A stretch of 64,000 nt of DNA from Streptomyces sp. cg36 (lineage in GTDB: Bacteria > Actinomycetota > Actinomycetes > Streptomycetales > Streptomycetaceae). The stretch lies in the NCBI RefSeq assembly GCF_041080675.1, contig NZ_CP163520.1:4960001-5024000 (forward strand). The letters run 5' to 3'. Positions 45,271-53,972 of this stretch are shown here, piece after piece (position 1 is the stretch's first letter; each line of letters begins with the position of its first letter). The notes below the pieces were generated by a model, which was not told the origin of the DNA, did no database searches, and saw only the letters and a program-made list of their open reading frames with translations. Both the position numbers and the translations under genes were made by a program.

Positions 45271-45316
45271 GATCAGTTCTAGGTCGTCTCGTTCGGGCGG
45301 AGCCAGGTGCGCACTG

Positions 45317-46309
45317 TCAGGGATGTTCAGAAATCGTGTGCTTAGGAAGGAATGGAGCGGTCTCCAACGGGTCGTCGTCATCGGCCAGTACCCAGTTCCG
45401 GCCGTCGAGCGTCACCGAGGGCCGGTCCCCGTGGTGCGGCCGGGCCGAGGCCACGCGGAAGCTGACCAGCTCCCCGTGGCGCGGGACCGTGGCCCCCAGT
45501 GCTCTGGCGACTGCCTGGTGGCTGCTGTAGTGGCCGGGGATGAGGATGCCCTCCTCTCTGAGGACCGTACGGGCTCGGCCCTTGGCCTCCCGTACCCGAG
45601 CCATGTAGTCGCTCTGCTGGGCCACGGTCCGGACGACCCCGCGCCCGATCCTCCGGTTCTGCACTCGCCGGAAGAGCTCGTTCACGCGCTGCTGCCCGGA
45701 GGAGTGGGCCAGGATGCTGTCCCGTACAGCGGGGTTCAGGTGCAGCAGTACGTTCTCCGGGAGCTCGGCCTCATGCCACAGCCAGAGGATCTTGTTCCGG
45801 TGCTCGGCCTTGACCGTCAGCTTCAGGTCCCGGTTGTTTCCCTTGTTGAGCCACTCCGGGGCTATCCGGAGCAGGCCAGCGCTCCAACGGCTCTTGTAAT
45901 CGTCTGCCCAGACCAGCAGACACAGATGCCCCATGGCCTCTGGCGGGATCATCCAGCCGCCGAACGCCTGCGAGTACTTGCAGTCGACGTCACTTCCCGC
46001 GATCCGGTAGTCCATGTCGATGCCGTCGTCGAACTTGAACTCGCGCTGGAGATTGATCTCAACGACCGTGCCGGCATGGGTCTTCTCGGTCTTGAAGAGC
46101 GTCTTCCAGTCGTACCGTCCCGTGACCTCTCCATTGAGCAGCTGGTCGATGGTGTCCCTGAGAACGGCCGCGAAGCGCTGGCCTGTGGGATCCGCCCGGC
46201 GAAGACTTTCGTAGACCGCGGCTAGCTCCGGGTCCTCCTGAAGCGAAGGCTGTGAAGGGAGGTTCGTGACGGCGGATACGTCGAACGGCAGCAACGAGCA
46301 GCCTTCCAT
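45317..46309 (-). CDS. NaeI-like type II restriction endonuclease
   Basis: A 330-residue protein very similar to my recollection of NaeI, which cuts GCCGGC after binding two sites. Matching blocks are 'GRYDWKTLFKTEKTHAGTVV', 'INLQREFKFDDGIDMDYRIA', 'SDVDCKYSQAFGGWMIPPEA' and 'GQQRVNELFRRVQNRRIGRG'. Catalytic residues fit E84, D100/D109 and K111 (D-C-K). The residue corresponding to NaeI Leu43 appears to be L71, so it should be a nuclease and not a topoisomerase-like variant. The C-terminal CAP-like domain is present. It is first gene of the minus-strand operon. Confidence 0.9.
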   Translation of the reverse strand: MEGCSLLPFDVSAVTNLPSQPSLQEDPELAAVYESLRRADPTGQRFAAVLRDTIDQLLNGEVTGRYDWKTLFKTEKTHAGTVVEINLQREFKFDDGIDMDYRIAGSDVDCKYSQAFGGWMIPPEAMGHLCLLVWADDYKSRWSAGLLRIAPEWLNKGNNRDLKLTVKAEHRNKILWLWHEAELPENVLLHLNPAVRDSILAHSSGQQRVNELFRRVQNRRIGRGVVRTVAQQSDYMARVREAKGRARTVLREEGILIPGHYSSHQAVARALGATVPRHGELVSFRVASARPHHGDRPSVTLDGRNWVLADDDDPLETAPFLPKHTISEHP

Positions 46310-46364
46310 CGGGGATCGGCGAGGAGTCGGGCAGCAGCCCTACAGCGGGTCTGCGAGCGCCTGG

Positions 46365-47378
46365 TCACGCATCAGGCGCCCCGTGGCACTCCCCGTAAGC
46401 AACCCCCGACCCGCACCAGCAAGCCTCCCCCCGGCGAGGGGGCCAGGCCGCGGCTCGGCCTCGGGCTGCCAGGGTTGTGGCGTACTGGGGGAGGAGGTCC
46501 GCGTTCGACGGGGAGGAGGATTCCGAGGCCGCGAACGCCTCGTAGGAGGGGACCGTGCCCGTGACGATGCCCAGGTTCGCCGTGCCCGTCGCCGAGAGTT
46601 CGCGCAGGGACGCCTCGATGTCCAGGAGGTGGGCGTCGTGGGTGGGGTATTCCGTGGCCAACGACGGGTACGCGGTGAGGAGTTCGTCCAGTTCCGGGGC
46701 CGGCCAGTGCAGGACCGCCACCGGGAACGGGCGGGACAGGGCCGCGCGGTAGGTGCCCAACTCGGTGCGCAGGCGCGCCAGTTCCGCCTTCAGCTCCGCC
46801 GGGTCGTCCGAGCCCAGCGACCACAGGCGCTTGGGGTCGTGGAGTTCGTCCAGGGTGATCTCGGCGCGGTGCAGCCGGTCCGCCAGGTCGTCCCAGGAGT
46901 CGTGGTCCAGTGCCAGCAGCCGTCGCACCCGGTGCCGGGCCGTCAGCAGGGACTGGGTGGGGTACGGGATCTCCGCCTTCGGGCCGTCGGCGGGCAGCAG
47001 CAGGCCGAGCGCCGTCGTCAGCGTGCTGTGCGCCGCGTCCAGCTCGTCGTGCGTCTCCAAGGTCTCCGCGACGATCTCCCACGGGGCCGGGTCGCGGGGC
47101 GCCGCCACCCGGATGCCCTCGATCATCGCCCGGGCCTCCGCCTCGTGCCCGTACTCCCAGAGGTTCGCCGCCTTGAACGCCTTGATCAGGGTGGGGTGCT
47201 CCGGCTCCGCCGCCAGCAGACGGTCGTACAGCGTGGTGGCGCGTTCGCGGTCACCGGCCAGCTCCAGATGGGCCGCGGCCTGCAGCAGCAGCGGTTCGTG
47301 GTCCTCGGGGTACTGGTCCGCGGTGCGCAGCAGACGCTCGGCTTCGGCGGTGTGATCGGCAGGCGTGTCGGGGCGCAT
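46365..47378 (-). CDS. TPR-like protein with C-terminal SEC-C zinc motif
   Basis: A 337-residue soluble protein. The N-terminal half looks like tetratricopeptide helices ('AEAERLLRTADQYPEDHEPL' and 'LLQAAAHLELAGDRERATTL'). The end is a SEC-C motif, 'RRGEACWCGSGVAYGECHG' (C-x-C...C-H), the zinc-binding tail first known from SecA. ATG 47378 is chosen at the first helix; the ribosome site is weak. It marks the right edge of the R-M island and faces away from the sortase gene. Confidence 0.82.
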   Translation of the reverse strand: MRPDTPADHTAEAERLLRTADQYPEDHEPLLLQAAAHLELAGDRERATTLYDRLLAAEPEHPTLIKAFKAANLWEYGHEAEARAMIEGIRVAAPRDPAPWEIVAETLETHDELDAAHSTLTTALGLLLPADGPKAEIPYPTQSLLTARHRVRRLLALDHDSWDDLADRLHRAEITLDELHDPKRLWSLGSDDPAELKAELARLRTELGTYRAALSRPFPVAVLHWPAPELDELLTAYPSLATEYPTHDAHLLDIEASLRELSATGTANLGIVTGTVPSYEAFAASESSSPSNADLLPQYATTLAARGRAAAWPPRRGEACWCGSGVAYGECHGAPDA

Positions 47379-47464
47379 GAGGGACACCGTACTGCTGTGC
47401 GGGGTCCCAGCGGAGGGGTGTTCCGGCCCTGGTGAGTTGACGGGGCAGCCCTTATGGTGCGCGC

Positions 47465-48463
47465 GTGCGGAGAGCGGGGTGGGGCAAGGGGGCGCGACCG
47501 CGGTCACCGGTCGCCGTCCGGGAGCGCCTGCGGAGGCGGCCGGCGGGCGGCGGCGGGCCGGGGCGGCCTTCGGGACGCGTACCCGTCGTCGTGCAGGGGC
47601 GGTCGCGGTGGCGGTGGGGGCGCGGGGTTTGGGGGCGCGCCGGTCGGGCGCGGGCGCGGAAGTTCGGGCTGCGGCGGCGTGCCCCGCGGGAGCGCCCGGC
47701 CCCGCCCCGGCCCCTCCTCCCCCGGCCCCTCCTCCCCCGTACCCTCTGGGCCGCCGCCGAGCTCACCGTCACCGCCGGAGTCGTCCTCCTGCTCCTCGTC
47801 GTCCATCAGCTGTGGTGGACCAATCGGGAGGCCCGGCACGAGGCCCGGCAGACCGTGCGGCAGCTGGAGCGGGAGTGGGGGAGCGGCGCGCCGCCCCCGG
47901 CAGCGGCGGCCGGGGGCGGCGAACCTTCGGCCGCCGTCGCCCCCTCCGCCGTCGACCCCTCCGACCCCGCGCACCCCCGCACTCCGGCCCCCGCCCCCTC
48001 GCGCCCCCTCGGCGACCAGGCGTACGCCGTCCTGCGGATTCCCGCCCTCGGCCTCACCGCCCCCATCGCCGAGGGGATCGGCAAGCGCGGGGTGCTCGAC
48101 AAGGGGTACGCGGGGCACTACCCCGGGACCGCCGAGCCCGGGCAGGCCGGGAACTTCGCGCTCGCCGGGCACCGCAACACCCACGGCGAGCCCTTCCGGT
48201 ACATCAACCGGCTGCGGGCCGGGGACCGGGTCGTCGTCGAGACCCGGGACGCCGTTTTCACCTATCTGGTGGACAAAACGCTCCCCGAGACCTCCGCCCG
48301 GGACAGCGGCGTGCTCGCGGACGTGCCCCGCAGCACCGTCCGTACGTCGTACGGATACGGCGAACCCGGCCACTACGTCACCCTCACCACCTGCACCCCC
48401 GAGTACACCTCGCGCTACCGGCTGGTGGTGTGGGGCAAGCTCGCGTCGGCGCGGGCGCGCTGA
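47465..48463 (+). CDS. class E sortase
   Basis: A 332-residue membrane transpeptidase that joins LAxTG-type proteins to the cell wall. An Arg/Pro-rich cytoplasmic tail of about 90 residues and one membrane helix (about 95-115) precede the sortase barrel. The catalytic residues are H236 ('FALAGHRNTHGEPFRYINRL'), C310 ('YVTLTTCTPEYTSRYRLVV') and R318. TLTTC is the family motif. A possible substrate ending in LADTG is encoded at 54.3 kb. The long basic tail is unusual, and a later start is possible. Confidence 0.9.
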   Translation: MRRAGWGKGARPRSPVAVRERLRRRPAGGGGPGRPSGRVPVVVQGRSRWRWGRGVWGRAGRARARKFGLRRRAPRERPAPPRPLLPRPLLPRTLWAAAELTVTAGVVLLLLVVHQLWWTNREARHEARQTVRQLEREWGSGAPPPAAAAGGGEPSAAVAPSAVDPSDPAHPRTPAPAPSRPLGDQAYAVLRIPALGLTAPIAEGIGKRGVLDKGYAGHYPGTAEPGQAGNFALAGHRNTHGEPFRYINRLRAGDRVVVETRDAVFTYLVDKTLPETSARDSGVLADVPRSTVRTSYGYGEPGHYVTLTTCTPEYTSRYRLVVWGKLASARAR

Positions 48464-48603
48464 GCCCGCGCCGCAGGCCGGGCCGCCCGCCCCGCCCCCT
48501 GGCCCGTGCCCCGCCCCTCGGCACCCGGTTGTCCGACCCGTCGTGTATAACGGCAGAAGCGTCTTGAGTCGGACAAACGATCGAACGGGGAGGGGGAGTT
48601 CGT

Positions 48604-48975
48604 ATGCGTTCCGGCGCCACCAGTGCCACTCGCGTCAGTCGTGCCACCGGCCGCCGTGCCGTGTCCGCGCGCCCCGCCGCCTCCCCGCGCCTCGCTCTCG
48701 GGCTGCTCTTCTTCCTCCTCGCCGAGCTGCTGCTCGTCGAGGGCGGCATGCTCTCGGGAGCCGTCGCCCTGGCCGCCACCGCCGCGGCCGGGTCCGCCCT
48801 CGCGCTCTGCGCGATGCTCGCCTCCCGCACGGTGCCCACGATTCCGCGTACGCACATACGTACCGCGATACGGGACCGGGAGCGGCGGACCGCCTTCCTG
48901 CCGCAACGCGACCCCGACGCCTCCGGGCGGCCGAGGCCGCGAGCTCCGGGCCGTCCCGTCCTGACGGCCGTCTAG
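48604..48975 (+). CDS. small membrane protein (DUF6412-like)
   Basis: A 123-residue protein with two membrane helices ('LALGLLFFLLAELLLVEGGM' and 'AVALAATAAAGSALALCAML') and a conserved basic tail 'RTAIRDRERRTAFLPQRDPD'. I believe this is the DUF6412 family, typically found before a YidC-like gene as here. The ATG follows GGGGAGGGGGAG. It probably forms an operon with the insertase; its role is unknown. Confidence 0.75.
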   Translation: MRSGATSATRVSRATGRRAVSARPAASPRLALGLLFFLLAELLLVEGGMLSGAVALAATAAAGSALALCAMLASRTVPTIPRTHIRTAIRDRERRTAFLPQRDPDASGRPRPRAPGRPVLTAV

Positions 48976-49194
48976 GCGCGCAGGGCCGCGGGCCCTTCAG
49001 CCGGTTCCCCGTACCCCGGGTACCTGGCGCACCCCGTACCTCCGGCACCAGCCGTACCCCCGGTACTCCGTGCGCCCTCCGGGGCACCCCCGCACCCCGC
49101 ACCCCTCCGCCCGACCGGCCGTCACGCCGTTCTGTACCGCGCGCCGCAGACGCACGCGCCCCCAGACGCCCAGACGTGACTCCGGAGGCTTCCC

Positions 49195-50001
49195 ATGCCC
49201 ACGCCCGCATCCATGCCCATGCCCGCATCCATGTCCATGTCCATGCCCACATCCCTGTTCGACGCCTTCTCCGGTCTGGTCGAGCGGCTCGCCGACCTCG
49301 TCCAGCCGGTCTTCCACGGCTCCGCGACCGCCGCCGCGATCGTGCTGTTCACCATGCTCGTCCGCCTCGCCGTGCATCCGCTCTCGCGCCAGGCGGCCCG
49401 CGGGCAGAAGGCGCGGGCGGCGCTCCAGCCGCGCCTGGCCGAGCTGCGCAAGAAGCACGCCAAGGAGCCCGAGGCGCTGCGCAAGGCGGTGATGGAGCTG
49501 CACGCGGCGGAGAAGGTGTCGCCGTTCTCCGGGTGCCTGCCGAGCCTGCTCCAGCTGCCCGCGTTCTTCCTCCTCTACCAGCTGTTCTCCGGCTCCGGCC
49601 TGGGCGGGCACAGCACGCTGCTCGGCCACCGGCTGCTCGGCGCCCCGCTCTTTGGGCGCTGGGCGGACGCTCTTGGGGACGGCGGCCCGGTGGGCGGGGC
49701 GGGGCTGGTCTACCTGGCGCTGTTCGCCGTCGTCACCGGGGTCGCCACTTTCAACTACCGGCGCACCAAGCGTCAGCTCGCCACCAACCCGATGGTCCCG
49801 GCGGACCAGGGCGAGGGGGTGCCCGGGCTGGACGCGATCACGAAGTTCATGCCGCTGATGTCGTTCGCCACCCTGATCACGGTGGCGGTCGTCCCGCTGG
49901 CGGCGGCGCTGTACGTGGTGACCAGTACGGCGTGGTCGGCGTTCGAGCGGGCGTGGCTCTACCGGGACCGGACCGCGCCCGCCCCGGCCGCCGCCGCGTA
50001 G
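49195..50001 (+). CDS. YidC/Oxa1-family membrane protein insertase
   Basis: A 268-residue insertase-like protein. The family region runs from 'TAAAIVLFTMLVRLAVHPLS' through 'ALQPRLAELRKKHAKEPEAL' (coiled cytoplasmic loop) and 'SPFSGCLPSLLQLPAFFLLY' to 'ITKFMPLMSFATLITVAVVP'. It is a second YidC-type gene, separate from the essential one near oriC. The first 19 residues ('MPTPASMPMPASMSMSMPT') come from a tandem DNA repeat holding seven in-frame ATG codons. ATG 49195 follows CCGGAGG at six bases. Confidence 0.88.
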   Translation: MPTPASMPMPASMSMSMPTSLFDAFSGLVERLADLVQPVFHGSATAAAIVLFTMLVRLAVHPLSRQAARGQKARAALQPRLAELRKKHAKEPEALRKAVMELHAAEKVSPFSGCLPSLLQLPAFFLLYQLFSGSGLGGHSTLLGHRLLGAPLFGRWADALGDGGPVGGAGLVYLALFAVVTGVATFNYRRTKRQLATNPMVPADQGEGVPGLDAITKFMPLMSFATLITVAVVPLAAALYVVTSTAWSAFERAWLYRDRTAPAPAAAA

Positions 50002-50214
50002 GGCCCTGGCCGAGCCGCCGCCCAGAGCCCCGGCCGCCCGCCACGCGGGGGCCGTGCACAGGGGCCGTGCAAGGGGGTCCGGCGGGTGAGGGAGGTTCGG
50101 GGTCCAGTGTGTGAACGGGGTCTTGCGGAGTGGACCGCGACCTTGGAGGATCGAACGATCCTCCGATGGCCGCTACCCATCGGCCGGGCCCGGCTCGACC
50201 AAGGGAGACAGACC

Positions 50215-51072
50215 ATGAAGCTGCTGCGCGTAGGTACGGCGGGCAGCGAGCGCCCCGCGCTGCTCGCCGCCGACGGGACCCTGCGGGACCTGTCCGGCCT
50301 CGTGCCGGACATCGACGGGGACCTGCTCGCCGACGAGTTCGCGCTGGACCGGATCCGGGCGGCGGCGGACACCGGAGTGCTGCCCGCGCTCGACGCGGCG
50401 GGGCAGCGCGTCGGCCCGCCGGTCGCCCGGATCGGCAAGGTCGTGTGCATCGGGCTGAACTACCACGACCACGCCGCCGAGACCGGCCAGGCGATCCCGG
50501 CGGAGCCGGTCGTCTTCCTCAAGGCGGCGGACACGGTCGTCGGGCCCGACGACACGGTGCTGGTGCCGCGCGGTTCGGTGAAGACCGACTGGGAGGTCGA
50601 GCTGGCGGTCGTCATCGGACGCACGGCCAGGTACGTGACCGACGAGGAGGACCCGCTGGCGTACGTCGCGGGGTACGCGGTGGCGCACGACGTGTCGGAG
50701 CGCGAGTTCCAGATAGAGCGCGGCGGGACCTGGGACAAGGGCAAGAACTGCGAGACGTTCAACCCGCTGGGCCCCTGGCTGGTCACCCGGGACGAGGTCC
50801 CCGACCCGCAGGCGCTGCCCCTGCGGCTGTGGGTCAACGGCGAGCTGAAGCAGAACGGTTCGACCGCCGACCAGATCTTCCCGGTCGCGGAAGTGGTGCG
50901 GTACGTCAGCCGGTTCATGACGCTGTACCCCGGCGACGTGATCAACACGGGCACGCCCGCGGGCGTCGCCATGGGGCAGCCGGAGCCGAAGCCGTATCTG
51001 CGGGCGGGGGATGTTGTAGAACTGGAGGTCGAGGGGCTCGGACGGCAGCGGCAGGAGCTGAAGGGGGCATAG
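50215..51072 (+). CDS. fumarylacetoacetate hydrolase (FAH) family protein
   Basis: A 285-residue enzyme of the FAH superfamily, which hydrolyses or decarboxylates beta-diketo acids such as acylpyruvates or oxaloacetate. The FAH core is 'KVVCIGLNYHDHAAETGQAI', then 'VFLKAADTVVGPDDTVLVPR', the metal ligands in 'TDWEVELAVVIG' and 'GYAVAHDVSEREFQ', and 'DVINTGTPAGVAMGQ'. ATG 50215 follows AAGGGAGAC. The precise substrate is not determined. Confidence 0.88.
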   Translation: MKLLRVGTAGSERPALLAADGTLRDLSGLVPDIDGDLLADEFALDRIRAAADTGVLPALDAAGQRVGPPVARIGKVVCIGLNYHDHAAETGQAIPAEPVVFLKAADTVVGPDDTVLVPRGSVKTDWEVELAVVIGRTARYVTDEEDPLAYVAGYAVAHDVSEREFQIERGGTWDKGKNCETFNPLGPWLVTRDEVPDPQALPLRLWVNGELKQNGSTADQIFPVAEVVRYVSRFMTLYPGDVINTGTPAGVAMGQPEPKPYLRAGDVVELEVEGLGRQRQELKGA

Positions 51073-51138
51073 GGGCGTCAGGGGCATGGCGGGCGTAGGG
51101 GGCGCGGCTGCCGGTGCCGGTGTGGTGCTGGTCGTCGG

Positions 51139-51187
51139 CCGGCTGCGGACCGTGCCCGCGTCTCGCGCGGTTCCCCGCGCCCCCAGG
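51139..51187 (+). repeat. single diverged copy of the Streptomyces interspersed repeat
   Basis: The block CTGCGGACCGTGCCCGCGTC is followed by TCGCGCGGTTCCCCGCGCCCCC, matching the repeat unit of the two clusters at 23.3 and 28.7 kb with one or two changes. It lies between convergent genes. Confidence 0.75.
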
Positions 51188-51239
51188 GGGCGGCCCGGGA
51201 GCACCCCGCACCCGGAGCGACCCCCGGCCCCGGCCCCCC

Positions 51240-51728
51240 TCAGCCCCGCAACCGCCCCTTGAACCCCCGCAACCCCTCCACCACCAGCGCATGGTCCTCC
51301 ACCTGCGGCAGGCCCGAGATCGTCGCCGTGCCGATGAGGCCCGTGCCCGTCACCCGCAGGGGGAACGAGCCGCCGTGGGCCGCGTAGGTGTCCGGGTCCA
51401 GGCGGGAGGCGGCTTCGAACGTGGTGTTCTTGGCGCGGAAGCGGGCGCCCACCAGGTAGGAGCTCGCCGCGTACCGCTCGGTGACCCGGCGCTTGCGGTC
51501 GACCCAGGCGTCGTTGTCGGGGGTGGAGCCCGGCAGGGCGCAGCGGAACAGTTGCTGGGCGCCGCGGTGGATGTCGATCGTGACCGGGGCACTGCGGGCC
51601 ACCGCCAGCTCCCGCAGCAGTGAGCCGAGCGCCCACGCGTCCTCGTACGTGAAGCGGGCCAGCTCCAGTTCGGCCTCCTGCGCCTCCAGTTCGGGGATCG
51701 ACGGCCCCGCGGCGGGTGTCGCCGTCAC
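51240..51728 (-). CDS. UPF0303 / heme-degrading-domain family protein
   Basis: A 162-residue protein of the UPF0303 (GlcG/HbpS-like, DUF336) family. Seen: 'AWALGSLLRELAVARSAPVT', 'LFRCALPGSTPDNDAWVDRK', 'RRVTERYAASSYLVGARFR' and 'HGGSFPLRVTGTGLIGTATI'. Members bind small molecules or heme; the biochemical role is unclear. GTG 51728 overlaps the stop of the oxidoreductase gene (GTGA), so the two are translationally coupled and probably act together. Confidence 0.8.
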   Translation of the reverse strand: MTATPAAGPSIPELEAQEAELELARFTYEDAWALGSLLRELAVARSAPVTIDIHRGAQQLFRCALPGSTPDNDAWVDRKRRVTERYAASSYLVGARFRAKNTTFEAASRLDPDTYAAHGGSFPLRVTGTGLIGTATISGLPQVEDHALVVEGLRGFKGRLRG

Positions 51729-52810
51729 AGCGCCACCTCCACCGTCACGCCCTCGCGCGCCGACTTCCGGGCCGCCTCCAGCACGTCGAGGGCCGCCGCC
51801 GCCTCGTGCGCGGTGACCGGCGGTTCGCCGCCCCCGCGCAGGGCGGCGGCGATCGCCGAGTAGTACGCGGGGTAGTCGCCCGGCCGGGTCGGCACGGGGT
51901 GCCCGCCGCCGGTCAGCGGGGACTCGCCGGAGCCGACCCGGCCCCACATGCCCTCGGGCTCCAGGCCCCAGGGCCCGCCGGTGCCGGGCCGGTGGCCGTC
52001 GCGCAGGGCCGCCTCCTGCGGGTCCAGCCCGTACTTGACGTATCCGGCCGCCGAGCCGAGGACCCGGAAGCGGGGGCCGAGCTGGGCCGTGGTGGCGCTG
52101 ACGTACAGGTGCGAGCGGACGCCGCCCGCGTGGGTGATCGCGATGAAGGTGTCGTCGTCGGCGCGGGCGCCGGGGCGGCGCACGTCGGCCTCCGCGTACA
52201 CCCGCAGGGCCGGGCCGAACAGGACCAGGGCCTGGTCGACGAGGTGGCTGCCCAGGTCGTACAGCAGGCCGCCGATCTCCGCCGGGTCGCCGGACTCGCG
52301 CCAGCCGCCCTTGGGCTGCGGGCGCCAGCGCTCGAAGCGGGACTCGAACCGCTGGACCTCGCCGAGCTCGCCCGCCTCCAGCAGCGCGCGCAGGGTCAGG
52401 AAGTCGTTGTCCCAGCGGCGGTTCTGGAAGACCGAGAGCAGCAGCCCGCGCTCCTCGGCGAGGGCGGCCAGGCCGCGCGCCTCGGCGGCGGTGCCCGCGA
52501 CCGGCTTGTCCACGACGACCGGGACGCCGGCCTTGAGGGCGGCGGTGGCGATCGGGACGTGCGTCTTGTTGGGGGAGGCGATCACGACGAGGTCGAGGTC
52601 CGCGTCGAACAGCTCGTCGGGGGAGGCGGCGAACCTCAGCCCGGCGCCGTGCTCGGCGCGGGCCTGCTCGCGGCGCTCGGGGCTGGAGGTGACGACCGTG
52701 TCGAGGGCCAGGCCCTCGGTCGCGGCGATCAGCGGGGCGTGGAAGACGGAGCCCGCCAGGCCGTAGCCCACGAGTCCGACGCGGAGGTCAGTGTCCGTAC
52801 GAGCGTTCAT
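51725..52810 (-). CDS. Gfo/Idh/MocA-family oxidoreductase
   Basis: A 361-residue NAD(P)-dependent sugar-type dehydrogenase. The Rossmann nucleotide site is 'RVGLVGYGLAGSVFHAPLIA'; the catalytic lysine is in 'VPVVVDKPVAGTAAEARGLA', and 'DLGSHLVDQALVLFG' carries the conserved His. Members oxidise or reduce sugars and inositols. It is divergent from a ROK regulator with a palindrome in the 55-base gap, so sugar-responsive control is likely. Confidence 0.9.
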   Translation of the reverse strand: MNARTDTDLRVGLVGYGLAGSVFHAPLIAATEGLALDTVVTSSPERREQARAEHGAGLRFAASPDELFDADLDLVVIASPNKTHVPIATAALKAGVPVVVDKPVAGTAAEARGLAALAEERGLLLSVFQNRRWDNDFLTLRALLEAGELGEVQRFESRFERWRPQPKGGWRESGDPAEIGGLLYDLGSHLVDQALVLFGPALRVYAEADVRRPGARADDDTFIAITHAGGVRSHLYVSATTAQLGPRFRVLGSAAGYVKYGLDPQEAALRDGHRPGTGGPWGLEPEGMWGRVGSGESPLTGGGHPVPTRPGDYPAYYSAIAAALRGGGEPPVTAHEAAAALDVLEAARKSAREGVTVEVAL

Positions 52811-52821
52811 GGACCTACTTA

Positions 52822-52836
52822 AGCAACGCTGTTGCT
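52822..52836. promoter_or_regulatory. palindromic operator between the oxidoreductase and the ROK regulator
   Basis: AGCAAC-GCT-GTTGCT, a perfect 6-bp dyad with flanking TTA...AAA, lies in the 55-base divergent gap. It is the natural candidate site for the ROK protein encoded next to it. Confidence 0.65.
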
Positions 52837-52865
52837 AAAGTGCAAGCGCAGGAGACAATGGGGGT

Positions 52866-53972
52866 GTGAACAGGACTGACTCGGGAGTGAACCTGCCGGC
52901 CCTGCGCAGCCACAACGCCGCGCTCGTGCTGGATCTGCTGCGCGCGGCCGGGGACGCCGGCATCAGCAGACTGGAGCTCGCCGAACGGACCGGGCTCACC
53001 CCGCAGGCCGTCAGCAAGATCACCGCACGGCTGCGGGCGGAGGGGACCGCGACCGAGGCGGGCCGCCGCGCCTCCACCGGCGGCAAGCCGCGCACGGTCC
53101 TCAAGCTGGTGCCGTCCGCCGCCCACGCCCTGGGGCTGCACCTGGACCGGGACGAGCTGACGGCGGTCCTGGTCGACCTGGCGGGCGCGCTGGTCGCCGT
53201 CCGCACCGTGCCGCTCGACTTCGGGGCCGGGCACGACACGGTCGTCGAGACGGCCGCCGCGCAGGCCGGGGCGCTGATCGGGGGGCGCCGGGTGCTGGGC
53301 GCCGGGGTCGCCAGCCCCGGCCCGCTCGACCACCACACCGGAGTCCTGCACCGGGTCACCGGCTTCCCGCAGTGGAACGGGTTCCCGCTGCGCGACGCGC
53401 TCGCCGCGCGCCTCGGGCTGCCGGTCGCCCTCGACAAGGACACCAACGCGGCGGCCCTGGGCCTGGCCCTGCGCGGCCCCGCCGACTCCTTCGCCTACCT
53501 CCACCTCGGCAGCGGCCTCGGCGCGGGCCTGGTCCTGGGCGGCGCCCTGGTGCGCGGCTCGCGGACCGGCGCGGGGGAGTTCGGGCACCAGACGATCCTG
53601 CTGGGCGGCCCGGCGTGCGGCTGCGGGGCGCGCGGCTGCATCGAGGCGCTGTGCCTGTCGGCGGTGGCGCGCGGCGACATCGCCGCCGCCGCCCGCTTCC
53701 TGGGCGTCGGCGCGGCCAACCTGGTCGCCCTGCTGGACATCGACCGGGTGCTGCTCGGCGGCCGTACGGTGGCGAGCGCGCCGGACGGTTTCGTACGGGG
53801 GGTGCGCGCGGTCCTGGAGGAGCGCGCCCGCCGCAGCGGCGACGCCCGCCCGATCCCGGTGGCGGTGGCCCCCGGCGGCCCCCACGCGGTGGCGGAGGGC
53901 GCGGCCCGGATGATCCTCGGCCCGGTCTTCGGCCACGGGCGGGTGGGGGCGGCGGGGGCCGAAGCGCGGTGA
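52866..53972 (+). CDS. ROK-family transcriptional regulator
   Basis: A 368-residue repressor-type ROK protein. The N-terminal winged helix is 'HNAALVLDLLRAAGDAGISR' and 'LELAERTGLTPQAVSKITAR'. The sugar-kinase-like domain has 'LGAGVASPGPLDHHTGVLH', 'DKDTNAAALGLALRG' and the zinc cysteines 'CGCGARGCIEALC'. It likely senses a sugar and controls the divergent oxidoreductase operon. GTG 52866 follows AGGAG. Confidence 0.9.
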   Translation: MNRTDSGVNLPALRSHNAALVLDLLRAAGDAGISRLELAERTGLTPQAVSKITARLRAEGTATEAGRRASTGGKPRTVLKLVPSAAHALGLHLDRDELTAVLVDLAGALVAVRTVPLDFGAGHDTVVETAAAQAGALIGGRRVLGAGVASPGPLDHHTGVLHRVTGFPQWNGFPLRDALAARLGLPVALDKDTNAAALGLALRGPADSFAYLHLGSGLGAGLVLGGALVRGSRTGAGEFGHQTILLGGPACGCGARGCIEALCLSAVARGDIAAAARFLGVGAANLVALLDIDRVLLGGRTVASAPDGFVRGVRAVLEERARRSGDARPIPVAVAPGGPHAVAEGAARMILGPVFGHGRVGAAGAEAR

